DNA of 56,541 bases from Candidatus Binatia bacterium (lineage in GTDB: Bacteria; Desulfobacterota; Binatia; Bin18), in assembly GCA_022820725.1 (NCBI GenBank), contig JAJEFA010000005.1, positions 1-56,541 on the forward strand. Reading direction: 5' to 3'. Position numbers and translations under genes: made by a program. Below the pieces are notes generated by a model. It was not told where the DNA came from and did no database searches. It saw only the letters and a list, made by a program, of their open reading frames with translations. Shown here piece by piece: positions 8,006 through 16,929 of this stretch; position 1 is the first letter of the stretch, and each line of letters opens with the position of its first letter.

Positions 8006-9514
8006 TTACGCTGGACCAACCGCTTTCGGCATAACACGCTGTGCCCGAGGCTTGCGAGCGTAGGTTAGACCGTATTTCTTTAACTTGCGGATAATCGTGG
8101 TGCGGTGAACGCCGAGCGCATCTGCCATGGCATACACATCGCCCTGGTGCTCCTCGCAAAATCTCCGCCAGTATTGCGCCTCTTCAGTCTCGGGCTCTGT
8201 ACTAGCTAAGGGAGGTGTTGCTTGCGAGGAGACAGACAGGGGACTCTGAAGGGTTGGAATAAGTTCTGGAGGAAGCATCTGGAGCCTGATCTCACCAGTG
8301 GTCTGGCCGCTCTCTGATGCGATCTGCCACACGACGTTCTTGAGCTCACGTATGTTGCCGGGGAAGGGGAGCGTTTGGACGTGCTCTACAAGCTCAGGAT
8401 GCAGGGTGAGGGCTGTCGTGTTCTGTTTGTTGAACTCGGCCATGGTCGCGCTTATCAAGGCAGGAATATCCTCCGGGTGTTCACGCAGAGGCGGCAGGTC
8501 AATCCGATTCATGGCCAAGCGATAGTATAAGTCGTTGCGTAAGGTCTGCTCCTGCAACAACGTCTCGGGCTGTCTGTTTGTCGCCGCCAGGAAGCGAACG
8601 TCTATTCTCACTGTCTGTTCTGCTCCAAGGCGACGTATCTCTTTGTCTTCTAAAACGGTCAGCAGCTTGGCCTGCATTTCGGCCGGCATGTCGCCAATCT
8701 CATCCAAAAAAACAGTCCCGCTCTGACCCATCTCAATGACCCCACGGCGGCCTCTTCGTTTTGCCCCGGTGAAGGCCCCTTCGGCATAGCCAAACAATTC
8801 GGCTTCAATAAGTGAGGCTGGCAGGCTGGCACAATTCACGTGAATAAAGGGGCCGCTGGAGCGCGGGCTCATGGCATGGATGTACTGGGCTAAAAGGCTT
8901 TTGCCGACACCAGTTTCGCCTGTCAAGAAGATATTTCCCCCTAGACGAGCGAGCCGGAGCGCCCGTTCAAAGACCCGGCTCAGGCTCTCGCTCTGGTAGA
9001 CAATATCCTGACCTAACACGCGAGTGTGGAGGGCACTGAGCTGTTCTTGATATAGAGCGGTACGCTGTTCGAGTTCACCAATTTTTTCTCTGGCAGTGAG
9101 CAGGTCAGTCGAGGCCTGGACGGTGAGGACGATGTAGCGCAGTCCTCCCGTTTCATTCCGGATATAGTGCTCTGCGGACAGGAGTTGGACTCCATTTTCC
9201 ATCTGCGCGTAGCCATAGCGTGGTTGGGTGCTATCTGCGAGGCATCCGCTCTCGCGGGCAGCCTCCCAGAACGAGTCCTGAACCCACTGCGGGTTTACAC
9301 TTGCTTGAATGGCTGGCAGCTTTGCCATTTCCTTTGTCTTGAGACCGACCAACTGATTTGGTGTGAGGTCGGCGAGCTGGTAGAGCTTGTCATTTGCCCA
9401 GACCATTGTCCCAGTCTGGTCAATGATAATCACCCCCACATCCAGGGCATTCATAAAGGGCGCAAGCGCCAGCTCATCTGGGAAGTGCTCGGCCATACGC
9501 TCCGTTCTTGGCAC
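8006..9514 (-). CDS. Sigma-54-dependent transcriptional activator with PAS sensor
   Basis: A 502-residue enhancer-binding protein. Residues ~15-130 form a PAS-type sensor (DVGVIIIDQTGTMVWANDKL). A linker helix follows (TAREKIGELEQRTALYQEQL), then the AAA+ domain with Walker A GETGVGKS (~residue 200), the sigma-54 contact loop GAFTGA and Walker B VFLDEIGDMP. A C-terminal Fis-type HTH, MADALGVHRTTIIRKLKKYG, closes the protein. The frame opens at a GTG (9514); the ATG at 9496 (MAEHFPDEL) is an alternative start. There is no receiver domain, so it probably senses a small molecule directly, as TyrR/PrpR-like regulators do. It is isolated between remnants; I found no convincing -24/-12 promoter nearby, so its target genes are unknown. 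Confidence 0.9.
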   Translation of the reverse strand: MPRTERMAEHFPDELALAPFMNALDVGVIIIDQTGTMVWANDKLYQLADLTPNQLVGLKTKEMAKLPAIQASVNPQWVQDSFWEAARESGCLADSTQPRYGYAQMENGVQLLSAEHYIRNETGGLRYIVLTVQASTDLLTAREKIGELEQRTALYQEQLSALHTRVLGQDIVYQSESLSRVFERALRLARLGGNIFLTGETGVGKSLLAQYIHAMSPRSSGPFIHVNCASLPASLIEAELFGYAEGAFTGAKRRGRRGVIEMGQSGTVFLDEIGDMPAEMQAKLLTVLEDKEIRRLGAEQTVRIDVRFLAATNRQPETLLQEQTLRNDLYYRLAMNRIDLPPLREHPEDIPALISATMAEFNKQNTTALTLHPELVEHVQTLPFPGNIRELKNVVWQIASESGQTTGEIRLQMLPPELIPTLQSPLSVSSQATPPLASTEPETEEAQYWRRFCEEHQGDVYAMADALGVHRTTIIRKLKKYGLTYARKPRAQRVMPKAVGPA

Positions 9515-9581
9515 ATTCCAGCCAAGAGAACAAGCGTAAATACAGAGCTTGATAGCTCTTTTGGGATCGGCCGCTCAGTGC

Positions 9582-9783
9582 TCAGCGGACCGGCGAATTC
9601 TCCCAAAACCAGGCGGTGGAGTGTTGCATTGTCTGCTCAAAGCCTTCGGGCGAGCCCTCTGCTTCGTGCCCGTGCCTGAATACGCCTCACCGTTTCAGCA
9701 CTGACCGGAGCTTTCCCCCTCAGCTCCGCGCAGTACGGAGACGGATTGGCCGTGACTTTCGGGGAGAGTGGGTTGAAGTCCAT
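9582..9783 (-). pseudogene. Chimeric remnant: P450 N-terminus joined to an alpha/beta-hydrolase C-terminus
   Basis: From ATG at 9783 (preceded by AAGGAGGG) the minus strand reads MDFNPLSPKVTANPSPYCAE, the same opening as the P450 at 764. After about 25 codons P450 similarity ends. In a different frame, 9665-9582 reads EGFEQTMQHSTAWFWENSPV and a stop, closely matching the tail of the hydrolase gene at 12679 (EGFEQTMQHTSAWFQEHLPA). Everything between has been deleted, so two catabolic genes were fused by a deletion and both are dead. Confidence 0.7.
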
Positions 9784-9858
9784 ATGAAAGGCCCTCCTTA
9801 TTGACCATCTCGTGCGTTGTCATACCTCAACCCTCCTGTACCACCCATTCCCAGGCGA

Positions 9859-10191
9859 TCAGGTTTGTCCGTCCAATCTTTTCTGTCGCTCGCGGAGCCA
9901 GAGAAACAGCGCCAGGCCGGCGGCAAGCGCCACCAGCCACGAGACTCCCACGCAGACCCAGAAGTTGCGTGTGCCCAGTGGGCGACCTTCTGCAAACAGC
10001 AAGACGTTGAACGTTATAGACGCAATCAACAGGTCGAGCAGGAGCGAGGCCGTGATGACATTGCCCATTGGCACGCGGAAGAAATCTATCAGGAAATCGC
10101 CACTCGTACCGGTATACTGGGCACTATAATACGTAGGGATCAGCACCCCCGAGACAGCCAGACCCGCATAGACCATTTCGCGTGCTATCAT
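9859..10191 (-). CDS. DUF2834-type small membrane protein
   Basis: A 110-residue protein with three predicted membrane segments: AREMVYAGLAVSGVLIPTYY at the N-terminus, a middle segment around NVITASLLLDLLIASITFNV, and VCVGVSWLVALAAGLALFLW near the end, followed by the basic tail RERQKRLDGQ. Layout and the conserved Asp in the second helix (LLLDLLIAS) fit DUF2834 (PF11196), whose function is unknown. It starts 7 nt after the stop of the P450 gene and is therefore almost certainly co-transcribed with it. Confidence 0.7.
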   Translation of the reverse strand: MIAREMVYAGLAVSGVLIPTYYSAQYTGTSGDFLIDFFRVPMGNVITASLLLDLLIASITFNVLLFAEGRPLGTRNFWVCVGVSWLVALAAGLALFLWLRERQKRLDGQT

Positions 10192-10198
10192 ACTTCGG

Positions 10199-11455
10199 CT
10201 ATTCCGTTCCGTTCATTCTCACGCTTGGGTCGTACTCGATATGCAGTTCCTTGAGACCACGGATTACGGGGTTGATGGCGTAGCGGAAGTCGTTCTTGCC
10301 CTCGGCCAGACGTAGCGTGCTCAGCCGGCTCAGGAGAGCCTCAAAGGCGACTTTCCCTTCCAGGCGCGCCAACGAAGCGCCGAGACAGAAATGCACCCCT
10401 GCGCCAAAGGCCACGCTCATTCTGGCGTTCGGCCGCCGCACGTCAAACCGGTCCGGGTCCGGGAACTGCTCAGCGTCCCGGTTAGCCGCGCCATACATGA
10501 CCGCCACTCGGGACCCTTTGGGCAGCCGGACACCGTCTATCTGGGTGTCCTCTTTGACCGTTCGGAACAGACACTGGACCGGGGATTCGATCCGCATCGC
10601 CTCTTCAACAAAGTTGGGAATCAGTGTGGGGTCTGCCGTTACCAAGTCCAGTTGCTCTGGGTGCCGGAGCAGCAGGGCCAGGCCGCTACTCAGCAGATTG
10701 ATCGTGGTGTCGTTGCCCCCCAGCAGGATAATGTCGATCATGCTGATCAGTTCTTCGGTCGTCAGTGAGCGACCCCCGAATTTTTCCACCGAGGCCGTTA
10801 CCATATGGGAGATCAGGTCGTCGCGGGGTTCTGCCCGGCGCGCTTCGATCTGGTGAAACAGATAGTGCTGAAACTCCACTGCCAGGCGTACGCAGGCGAG
10901 TTCCCGCTCGTGGCTGATCATGGTACCGCCCATGCGTTCGATCCGGGCGTCACACCACCGCTTCACCCGAGGAATATCTTCCTCGGGCAAGCCCATCAGC
11001 TCGGCAAACACGTAGAGCGGAAAGGGTTGGGCAAACTGACTGACAAACTCGATTGCAGTGCTCTCCAGGCAGGTATCAATCAAACGGTTGGCGATCTCCT
11101 GTAAGCGGGGTTCGAGCTTTTTTACGCTCTGGGCCGAGAAGGGCCGGTTGACCACACTCCGATAGCCCGTGTGTTCGGGTGGGTCGGCCTTGCTGAGGAC
11201 GTTGACGTCCGGCCAGCCCTGAGCCTCAATCTCTCGAATCTCCGGAGTATCGCGGGTGAGTCCTTCGGTGAGGCCGTGGACCGAAAACAGCTCCGGGTGC
11301 ATTAAGACATATTCGACATCGCGGAAGCGGGTCATGATGAACATGGTGGTGTCAGGCAATTGGTAGACGCCGCGCCGTCGCAGTTCGACGAAGACCTCGT
11401 AGGGGTCTTCCAATACCTCAGGCACGAAGGGGTCTAAATTTGTCTGGTCCGGCAT
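10199..11455 (-). CDS. Cytochrome P450, complete
   Basis: A full-length 418-residue soluble bacterial P450. The I-helix has LLGGNDTTINLL (acid/alcohol-pair region), the K-helix has EEAMRIESP (ExxR), the PERF-like segment reads FPDPDRFDVRR, and the heme loop is FGAGVHFCLGASLARLE with the proximal cysteine. The PPEHTGYRSVV C-helix motif is also intact. No membrane anchor is present, so it should be cytosolic and depend on a ferredoxin and reductase encoded elsewhere; none is in the window. It is followed by a DUF2834 gene in the same transcript. Unlike the P450 gene at the left edge, it shows no damage. Substrate cannot be inferred. Confidence 0.95.
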   Translation of the reverse strand: MPDQTNLDPFVPEVLEDPYEVFVELRRRGVYQLPDTTMFIMTRFRDVEYVLMHPELFSVHGLTEGLTRDTPEIREIEAQGWPDVNVLSKADPPEHTGYRSVVNRPFSAQSVKKLEPRLQEIANRLIDTCLESTAIEFVSQFAQPFPLYVFAELMGLPEEDIPRVKRWCDARIERMGGTMISHERELACVRLAVEFQHYLFHQIEARRAEPRDDLISHMVTASVEKFGGRSLTTEELISMIDIILLGGNDTTINLLSSGLALLLRHPEQLDLVTADPTLIPNFVEEAMRIESPVQCLFRTVKEDTQIDGVRLPKGSRVAVMYGAANRDAEQFPDPDRFDVRRPNARMSVAFGAGVHFCLGASLARLEGKVAFEALLSRLSTLRLAEGKNDFRYAINPVIRGLKELHIEYDPSVRMNGTE

Positions 11456-11827
11456 CTCTCCTCCCCGCAGGATAAACGATTCGGTCGCGGCCCGCCTTGA
11501 TATGGGTTCGAGGCTGACGACTCGTGTTCGCTTATAGCGATAAAACTATTGTGCTGCCAGATCGTCGAGAATAGAATACGTCACCTCGCAAGAAATGAAT
11601 CTCGCGCCTCTGGGACGACACATCCCCGAGAACTTCCGTCCGGGCTATGTACGATTGCGCATGCAGAGAGCGCCCAGCGCGAGCTTCGCAACGGGGTATA
11701 CTGGACGGTCGGCGTTCTCCAGTGAAGGATTCGACGCCTGTTATCAGACACGACTGACAGACGGCGTTGTCTCATTGTCCCCGCCCGGCTATCTATTTGC
11801 TCAAGAAACTGCCCGGAGGGAGAAGCT
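11456..11827. other. Divergent intergenic region, nothing firm seen
   Basis: These 372 bases separate the divergent P450 and MBL-fold genes and should hold promoters for both. I see no strong dyad, no coding remnant and no recognisable RNA. Confidence 0.3.
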
Positions 11828-12538
11828 ATGCACACTGAGATCGACGAGGTGACGGCTGGCATATACCGCCTATCGACTTATGTCGAAGAGATGGATTTTA
11901 CGTTTAACCAGTATCTCATTGACGCTGACCAGCCCTTGCTGTTTCATTGCGGCATGCGAGCGCTCTTTCCGGTGATCTCCGCAGCGGTGCCTCAAGTGAT
12001 GCCGCTGACGCGCCTGCGGTGGATCTCGTTCGGGCATTGGGAAGCCGACGAGTCGGGGGCGATGAACGACTGGCTGGAGGCCGCCCCTGAGGCCCAAGTC
12101 GCCGTTGGGACCATAGGCTGCATGCTTTCCGTTAATGATCTGGCTGTTCGCCCGCCCAAACCGCTTGAAGATGAGGAGCGTCTCGATCTGGGCGGCAAGC
12201 GGGTGCGCTACCTGGCTACGCCCCATGTCCCACACGGTTGGGATGCGGGCGTCCTGTTTGAAGAGACGAGCAAAACCCTCTTCTGCGGTGATCTTTTTAC
12301 CCGGACCGGGCGCTGCGAGGCGATCTCGGAAGACGATCCTATCGCGCCCGCTCTGGCGGTAGAGGACACCTTTGGATCCACTGCGCTGACCCCGAACACC
12401 GCCCCGACCATTCGCCGTCTGGCTGCCCTCAAGCCGGAGATGCTGGCGTTGATGCATGGGGCCGCTTTTCGCGGGGACTGTGAACGTGCCCTGCTCACGT
12501 TGGCCGACAGCTATGAGGAACGGTTTAAGCGGGTCTAG
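11828..12538 (+). CDS. MBL-fold metallo-hydrolase (flavodiiron-like oxygen-binding domain type)
   Basis: A 236-residue metallo-beta-lactamase-fold protein. The metal motif is ISFGHWEADESG (HxExD), which replaces the HxHxDH of hydrolases and is the form seen in the di-iron domain of flavodiiron/rubredoxin:oxygen oxidoreductases. Further ligand segments are ATPHVPHGWDAG, LFCGDLFTRTG (bridging Asp) and LMHGAAFRGD. The flavodoxin domain of flavodiiron proteins is absent, so this is a stand-alone domain, possibly in oxygen or NO reduction or sensing. GGAGGGAGAAGCT precedes the ATG. Transcribed alone, convergent with the hydrolase operon; the hairpin at 12558-12577 separates them. Confidence 0.8.
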   Translation: MHTEIDEVTAGIYRLSTYVEEMDFTFNQYLIDADQPLLFHCGMRALFPVISAAVPQVMPLTRLRWISFGHWEADESGAMNDWLEAAPEAQVAVGTIGCMLSVNDLAVRPPKPLEDEERLDLGGKRVRYLATPHVPHGWDAGVLFEETSKTLFCGDLFTRTGRCEAISEDDPIAPALAVEDTFGSTALTPNTAPTIRRLAALKPEMLALMHGAAFRGDCERALLTLADSYEERFKRV

Positions 12539-12557
12539 GAATATTGTACAAAACAAA

Positions 12558-12577
12558 AACGGCTCATCCGAGCCGTT
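12558..12577 (-). terminator. Rho-independent terminator for the minus-strand catabolic operon
   Basis: AACGGCTC and GAGCCGTT form an 8-bp stem with a four-base loop. Read on the minus strand the stem is followed by TTTGTTTTGT, a proper U-rich tail. It lies about 100 nt after the stop of the hydrolase gene at 12679 and also sits 20 nt past the convergent plus-strand gene. Confidence 0.75.
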
Positions 12578-12678
12578 CCAATAATCAGGGCAGGGGAGTT
12601 GGTCACGCTTCCTGATCCGATGAACCAGATTCTTTCCGATCTTCCTACACTACATTTTCTACTGGCTGCCCTCGTAGT

Positions 12679-13560
12679 TTAGCGTGCCGGCAAATGTTCC
12701 TGAAACCACGCGCTGGTATGCTGCATCGTCTGCTCAAATCCTTCGCCTCGGTACACGTCGTCATGGATCATGTTTTCCAGCACAACGAGTTTCTTCGGGT
12801 CCCGGGCTTTGGCGTACATACTCTGCGCCTCAAACAGTGGCACGAGTTCATCGTTGTCCGTATGAATCCACTGAATGGCCCGAGGACTGATCCGGTCCAC
12901 AACGCTCTCGGGTTTATATTCCATGATATCCAGTAGTGATTCAAACGAGACTTCTGTCCGAAACTGGGGGTAACGCTTCTGAAGGTCTTCCAGAATGGCG
13001 ACCGTTTCGGGGTCGCGGACCATCAGCCGCTTGGTTTCCATATAGGCGGGCTTGCCAGTCAGGATAAACTCGGCCTTCTCCCTACGGACTTTGTCCATGA
13101 ACCGGTCAAAATTTGGTCCCAAGCGAAACTGCCGCTCAAGGTCACCCGGCCCAACCACGCCGACTGTACACTTCGCCCGTTCGTCTATGCCTGCCGTATA
13201 GGTGACATTGGCACAGCCGAAGCTCGTGCCGTACAGCCCAATGCGGTCTGGATTCACTTCAGGCTGGTGTTGCATAAACGTCATAGCGTTCCGAATATCC
13301 GCCACCTGGGCCATAGGGATGAGACGCGAGCGAGGCTCACCACCGCTCTCGCCAAAATAGCGGTAGTCGAAGTTGAGCGTGATATAGCCGTCGGCTTGCA
13401 GCCGCTTGGCGTTATCCGGGAGAAAGATTTCCTTGATGGCGGTGAAGCCGTGACAAAAAATGACCGCTGCGCGTTGCTCACCGGCTTGATAATCCTCCGG
13501 GAAGCCTATGATGCCTGCGACTGGTGTGCCTTCGCTATAAAACTGTACCTTTTTGTCCAT
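12679..13560 (-). CDS. Alpha/beta hydrolase (dienelactone-hydrolase-like/peptidase S15-like)
   Basis: The start at 13560 (MDKKVQFYSEGTPVAG) is chosen because AAAGGAGGACACG precedes it; the frame is open further upstream but overlaps the nitroreductase. The 293-residue protein has an oxyanion-side motif VIFCHGF, nucleophile elbow GLYGTSFGCAN (GxSxG), an acid in IHTDNDELVP and a terminal histidine in NMIHDDVYRG, a complete Ser-Asp-His set. Such enzymes cleave esters or lactones. It is the last gene of the operon beginning at 16593, 44 nt after the nitroreductase, and is followed by a terminator. The tail of a second copy survives at 9582-9665. Confidence 0.85.
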   Translation of the reverse strand: MDKKVQFYSEGTPVAGIIGFPEDYQAGEQRAAVIFCHGFTAIKEIFLPDNAKRLQADGYITLNFDYRYFGESGGEPRSRLIPMAQVADIRNAMTFMQHQPEVNPDRIGLYGTSFGCANVTYTAGIDERAKCTVGVVGPGDLERQFRLGPNFDRFMDKVRREKAEFILTGKPAYMETKRLMVRDPETVAILEDLQKRYPQFRTEVSFESLLDIMEYKPESVVDRISPRAIQWIHTDNDELVPLFEAQSMYAKARDPKKLVVLENMIHDDVYRGEGFEQTMQHTSAWFQEHLPAR

Positions 13561-13604
13561 CGTGTCCTCCTTTTGCAGTGTCCTATCCGATGGCGAATCC
13601 TCGG

Positions 13605-14264
13605 CTACTCCTGAGAAAATGGAGTCCCCCAGGCATCGGCAAACGCCATCTCTTCGACCGACCGCCGCGAGATCGGCCCGTGTCCCCGCAGGACGGGATA
13701 ACCAATCGGCACAACCGCTGCCGTCCCCCACGGATCGGGAATCCCTAGCAGTTCACGAACCGCTGGTTCTTCCATACACAGCAAGGTCGTAATCACACAC
13801 CCCAATCCTTCGGCTCGGCAGGCGAGGAGGAGGTTTTGGACTGCGGGGTAAATTGATCCGCCGCCAACAACAGACAAACGGTCCAGCTTTGCGTCAGTCA
13901 CCACCAGCCCTTCCGGATTAAAACACACGACCAACAGAGCTGGGGTCTCACCAAAGTGTTCTATCAGATAGTTACTCGCGCGAATCATCGGCTCGGCCTT
14001 TTTCCGTTCTTCTTCAGGGGCATCGGCCAGTCGCTCCACATACGCTTTGGTATAAGGAAGCGTGACCTGTTTATATAATTCGCCAAGACGTTGTTTGCGG
14101 GCCGGGTCTTTGACCACAATAATGCGCCAGGCCTGGCGGTTGCCGCCAGACGGTGCCCAAGTCGCAGCTTCTAAGACTCGATATAAGACGTCATCTGGAA
14201 TGGGGTCTGGTCGCAACCGTCGCACCGCCCGTAAAGTCTGCATCGCTTCATACAGATCAATCAT
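13605..14264 (-). CDS. Nitroreductase family protein, copy 1
   Basis: A 219-residue FMN-dependent nitroreductase-fold protein starting MIDLYEAMQTLRAVRRLRPD; the Arg-rich RRLRPDPI segment and ATWAPSGGNRQAWRIIVV are the FMN-phosphate-binding motifs, and AEGLGCVITTL is the conserved C-terminal helix region. These enzymes reduce nitro groups, quinones or enones with NAD(P)H. AAGGA lies 10 nt before the ATG at 14264. It sits between the homogentisate-dioxygenase-like and hydrolase genes in one operon. A second gene at 24121 encodes a protein very similar over the full length (about 85-90 % identical by eye). Confidence 0.88.
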   Translation of the reverse strand: MIDLYEAMQTLRAVRRLRPDPIPDDVLYRVLEAATWAPSGGNRQAWRIIVVKDPARKQRLGELYKQVTLPYTKAYVERLADAPEEERKKAEPMIRASNYLIEHFGETPALLVVCFNPEGLVVTDAKLDRLSVVGGGSIYPAVQNLLLACRAEGLGCVITTLLCMEEPAVRELLGIPDPWGTAAVVPIGYPVLRGHGPISRRSVEEMAFADAWGTPFSQE

Positions 14265-14346
14265 TATCGTTCTATCCTTATAATGCGGCCAGCGTTTTCT
14301 CTGGCTGGGCATCGGCTTTGGGGTTGGCGTCAGTTCAGCTTGTCAT

Positions 14347-15456
14347 TCATTTCAGTACGGGTGGCTTCTCCGATACGGCCGCCTGGACCTCCGGAGTGAC
14401 TTTAATCGGCCGTTCACAATCCACATTGATCAGCTGCCAGTCGAAGTATTCATCCTTGCGCCAGTTTGCCTTTTCCCACTGGCGGAACTCTTCGCCCAGT
14501 CCGTGATGAATCCCTTGTGGATTGACCAGCATCATCCCCGGTGGTACTTCGAGCCCGAGCAGCGTGCCGGCATGCACCAAGACGACTTCATCATAGTCAA
14601 TATTGCGGTGATACCATGGCACCCGCTCAACATCTCGCTCGCTTTCGGCGGGGCGGGGCATGAAATTGCACACGACAAACCCTTTGGCCTGAAAAATACA
14701 GTGAACGCTGGGCGGCAGATGCAGCCGATCGCTCATAATTGGCCGATAGTCACGAATGTTCATTTTGAAAGGGAAGAGATCGCCTTTCCACCCGGCGACG
14801 TCTAACGGATGGAACGGGTAGTACACTGAGGTATACTCGCTTTCTCGCTTGATGCGCAGCTCCCATTCTTGCTGACCATTGGCCTCCAGAACCTGCGGCT
14901 CCGGAACCTGAATCACCGCCGGATCAAACGGAGCGTGGCGCCCCAGGCCACCGTAGTCAGGAAACTCGACCTCTGCGACGGATTCAATAAGCATGAAGAA
15001 ATTGTCCGCTCCGTCAGGCACGACGCGATAGGTCACCCCTTTGGGCAGGGCGATATAGTCGCCCGGCTCGTACGCCAATGGGCCAAATTCGGTCTCAAAC
15101 GTGCCCGTCCCGCGATGAATAAAATAGATCTCATCCCCATCGGCATTGCGCACATAATAGGGCATGGGGGCACTGCGCCGACTGATCGCAATCGACACGT
15201 CGGCATTATAGAATGCCTTCAGTGGTACCCCCCGAGGATCGTCTTGGTCACTTGGGGTGAGTTTGTTGCTGTCGACGTCCCACGGTCTGAGGGGGCCCTC
15301 AATCCGTGTCCAGCCGGTCGGCTCATTTACATGGTACAGCTCGGCCACCCGGCCCGAAAAGCCCTGACGGCCCAGTTCGTCTTCTTTGAGCTCTCCCACA
15401 CCAACATGCGCCTGATGCGGCACCTGCCCCTTCGAGAAATGAATCCAAGATTTCAT
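14347..15456 (-). CDS. Homogentisate 1,2-dioxygenase-like cupin protein
   Basis: The 369-residue protein begins MKSWIHFSKGQVPHQAHVG, a start seen in homogentisate-dioxygenase-family proteins. It has the double-cupin core with DEIYFIHRGTGTFETEFG and, further on, DYDEVVLVHAGTLLGLEVPP and MMLVNPQGIHHGLG, the region where the iron-binding His and Glu residues lie. It is shorter than classical HmgA (about 430 residues), so the substrate need not be homogentisate. The enzyme would open an aromatic ring with O2, and an FAH-family gene lies far away at 37021. A strong AAGGAGGAG precedes the ATG. Second gene of the operon headed by the luciferase-like gene. Confidence 0.8.
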   Translation of the reverse strand: MKSWIHFSKGQVPHQAHVGVGELKEDELGRQGFSGRVAELYHVNEPTGWTRIEGPLRPWDVDSNKLTPSDQDDPRGVPLKAFYNADVSIAISRRSAPMPYYVRNADGDEIYFIHRGTGTFETEFGPLAYEPGDYIALPKGVTYRVVPDGADNFFMLIESVAEVEFPDYGGLGRHAPFDPAVIQVPEPQVLEANGQQEWELRIKRESEYTSVYYPFHPLDVAGWKGDLFPFKMNIRDYRPIMSDRLHLPPSVHCIFQAKGFVVCNFMPRPAESERDVERVPWYHRNIDYDEVVLVHAGTLLGLEVPPGMMLVNPQGIHHGLGEEFRQWEKANWRKDEYFDWQLINVDCERPIKVTPEVQAAVSEKPPVLK

Positions 15457-15564
15457 TGCATCTCCTCCTTGTCCGCATTAATGGGTTGGGTTGCCATGAG
15501 ATCTCTCGCTTCGTGGGTGACGCCCGCTCTATGCGGAGTTGCGCGTTACATCTCGAGTCCGGTG

Positions 15565-16593
15565 CTACCGAATATGCGGCATCACGTCTTCGGCGAACCG
15601 TTGGACGGATTCGTCGAGGAGAGCCTGCGGTAGCCCGCCTTGGTCGAACATCGCGAGCTGGACGTCGAGGTCGAGTGCTTCGCAGACCCGATTCGTTTTG
15701 TCGATGACCTCATCGGCGCTCCCGCACATCGAAAAGGAACAGATGTCTTCGAAGGTCGGTATTTTCGTGGGGAACATGTTGGGCCCGAAGTTGACCTCAC
15801 CCCAAGGGACAAACACGTTCATCGCCCAGCCGAGATAGCCCATCTGATGCGGCATCCAGCGACGGCGTGCTTCGTCCGAGTTCGCCGCGATGTGTGCGTA
15901 CGAGACGGCTCCCACCCGAGGCTGCGACCCGTGCACGCTCGGCTTGAATTTCTCCCGGTAGCGATCGACCACAGGCTGAAAATCCTGGAGAGGCCTGATG
16001 ACCGTGGGAAGCATCAGCGGCAGGCCGAGGGACGCAGCCCGGTCGATCGCGTTTTCGCTCGCGCTTCCGACCCAGACGGGTGGATGGGGTTTCTGCTCCG
16101 GGCGCGGCTGGGCCGTTACAGCCTGGAGCCCGCGACTGGGCCAATCGGATTTGTCCTTCGTCCAGAATTCGAGGAGGGCCTCGATATGCTCCGCAAAGAG
16201 CGCCTGGGACTGCTCTGGGTCGTACCCGAGATCCCGATACGTGCGGCGGACGATGCCTCGCCCGACCACGACCTCGACGCGTCCATTGGAAATCGCGTCG
16301 AGAGTGGCGTAATCCTCGGCGACTCGTAGCGGGTCGAGGCTTCCGATCAGCGTCACCCCCGTCGAGAGGCGAATTCTCTCGGTACGGGCAGCCACCGCAG
16401 CAAGCACGACTGGCGGCGCCGACAACACGTAGTCGCAGAGATGGTGCTCGCCGACCGAGAAGAGGTCGAAACCCATCTCTTCGGCGCGCACACCCAGATC
16501 GACAATCTGACGGTGCCGCGTGGCGGGCGTGAGCTTCTTGCCAGTCGCCGGGTCAGGTAGAAGATCCCCAAGAGTGAGCAATCCAATGTCCAT
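15565..16593 (-). CDS. LLM-class flavin-dependent oxidoreductase (luciferase-like)
   Basis: A 342-residue bacterial luciferase-like monooxygenase. Recognisable parts are MDIGLLTLGDLLPDP at the start, FDLFSVGEHHLCDY, the RIRLSTGVTLIG strand, DYATLDAISNGRVEVVVGRG and the C-terminal CGSADEVIDK. Family members use FMNH2 (or F420) with O2 to oxidise aldehydes, alkanesulfonates, nitrilotriacetate and similar compounds. It is the first gene of a four-gene minus-strand operon and has a clean 16-bp TetR-type palindrome 29 nt before its ATG. The 108 nt to the next gene are non-coding. Confidence 0.88.
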   Translation of the reverse strand: MDIGLLTLGDLLPDPATGKKLTPATRHRQIVDLGVRAEEMGFDLFSVGEHHLCDYVLSAPPVVLAAVAARTERIRLSTGVTLIGSLDPLRVAEDYATLDAISNGRVEVVVGRGIVRRTYRDLGYDPEQSQALFAEHIEALLEFWTKDKSDWPSRGLQAVTAQPRPEQKPHPPVWVGSASENAIDRAASLGLPLMLPTVIRPLQDFQPVVDRYREKFKPSVHGSQPRVGAVSYAHIAANSDEARRRWMPHQMGYLGWAMNVFVPWGEVNFGPNMFPTKIPTFEDICSFSMCGSADEVIDKTNRVCEALDLDVQLAMFDQGGLPQALLDESVQRFAEDVMPHIR

Positions 16594-16621
16594 GGAATGT
16601 TCCTCCGCAATAAAATATGTC

Positions 16622-16637
16622 TGTAACGATCGTTACA
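16622..16637. promoter_or_regulatory. TetR-type operator TGTAACGATCGTTACA
   Basis: A perfect 16-bp palindrome with the TAAC/GTTA half-sites common among TetR-family operators. It lies 29-44 nt upstream of the luciferase-like gene start, where a repressor would block transcription of the four-gene operon, and about 290 nt from the end of a TetR gene on the same strand. The pairing of regulator and site is inferred. Confidence 0.65.
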
Positions 16638-16757
16638 CTAGACCATGAATAGAAAAGGAAGTCAATGCTTTGGAGACCGTGGGCGCCCGGGCAGCTCTTC
16701 CACAATCTGACCTGGCGCCGCCTGTGCTCGCGTTGGGACTAGAGCAAATTCCGATTC

Positions 16758-16878
16758 TGTGTAGCCGTCCGTCATTCCTGTGCAAACAGGAATCCAGATC
16801 CCCTGCCCCCCGGTTTCTGGATACCGGATCAAGTCCGGCATGACGCAAGCGGACCAGCCCGGCTATAACGTATCGTAA
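16758..16878. repeat. Dispersed repeat, copy 1
   Basis: Begins TGTGTAGCCG and ends near GGCTATAACGTATCGTAA, with an inverted repeat around ACCGGATCAAGTCCGG in the middle. The copy at 24037-24116 shares both ends and the hairpin; this copy carries about 40 extra bases (itself containing CATTCCTGTGCAAACAGGAA, a second hairpin) near its left side. A partial, inverted copy of the right end is at 45661-45690. Non-coding, MITE- or REP-like. Confidence 0.6.
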
Positions 16879-16929
16879 GCCGCTCTAGCCGAGCTTCCGA
16901 CACCAAGCGGCTCCGGGGAATCCCGAGGA

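Noticed and set aside
13561..13731. 57-residue N-terminal extension of the hydrolase at 12679
   Set aside because: It overlaps the nitroreductase gene and lacks a ribosome binding site, whereas AAAGGAGG directly precedes the ATG at 13560.
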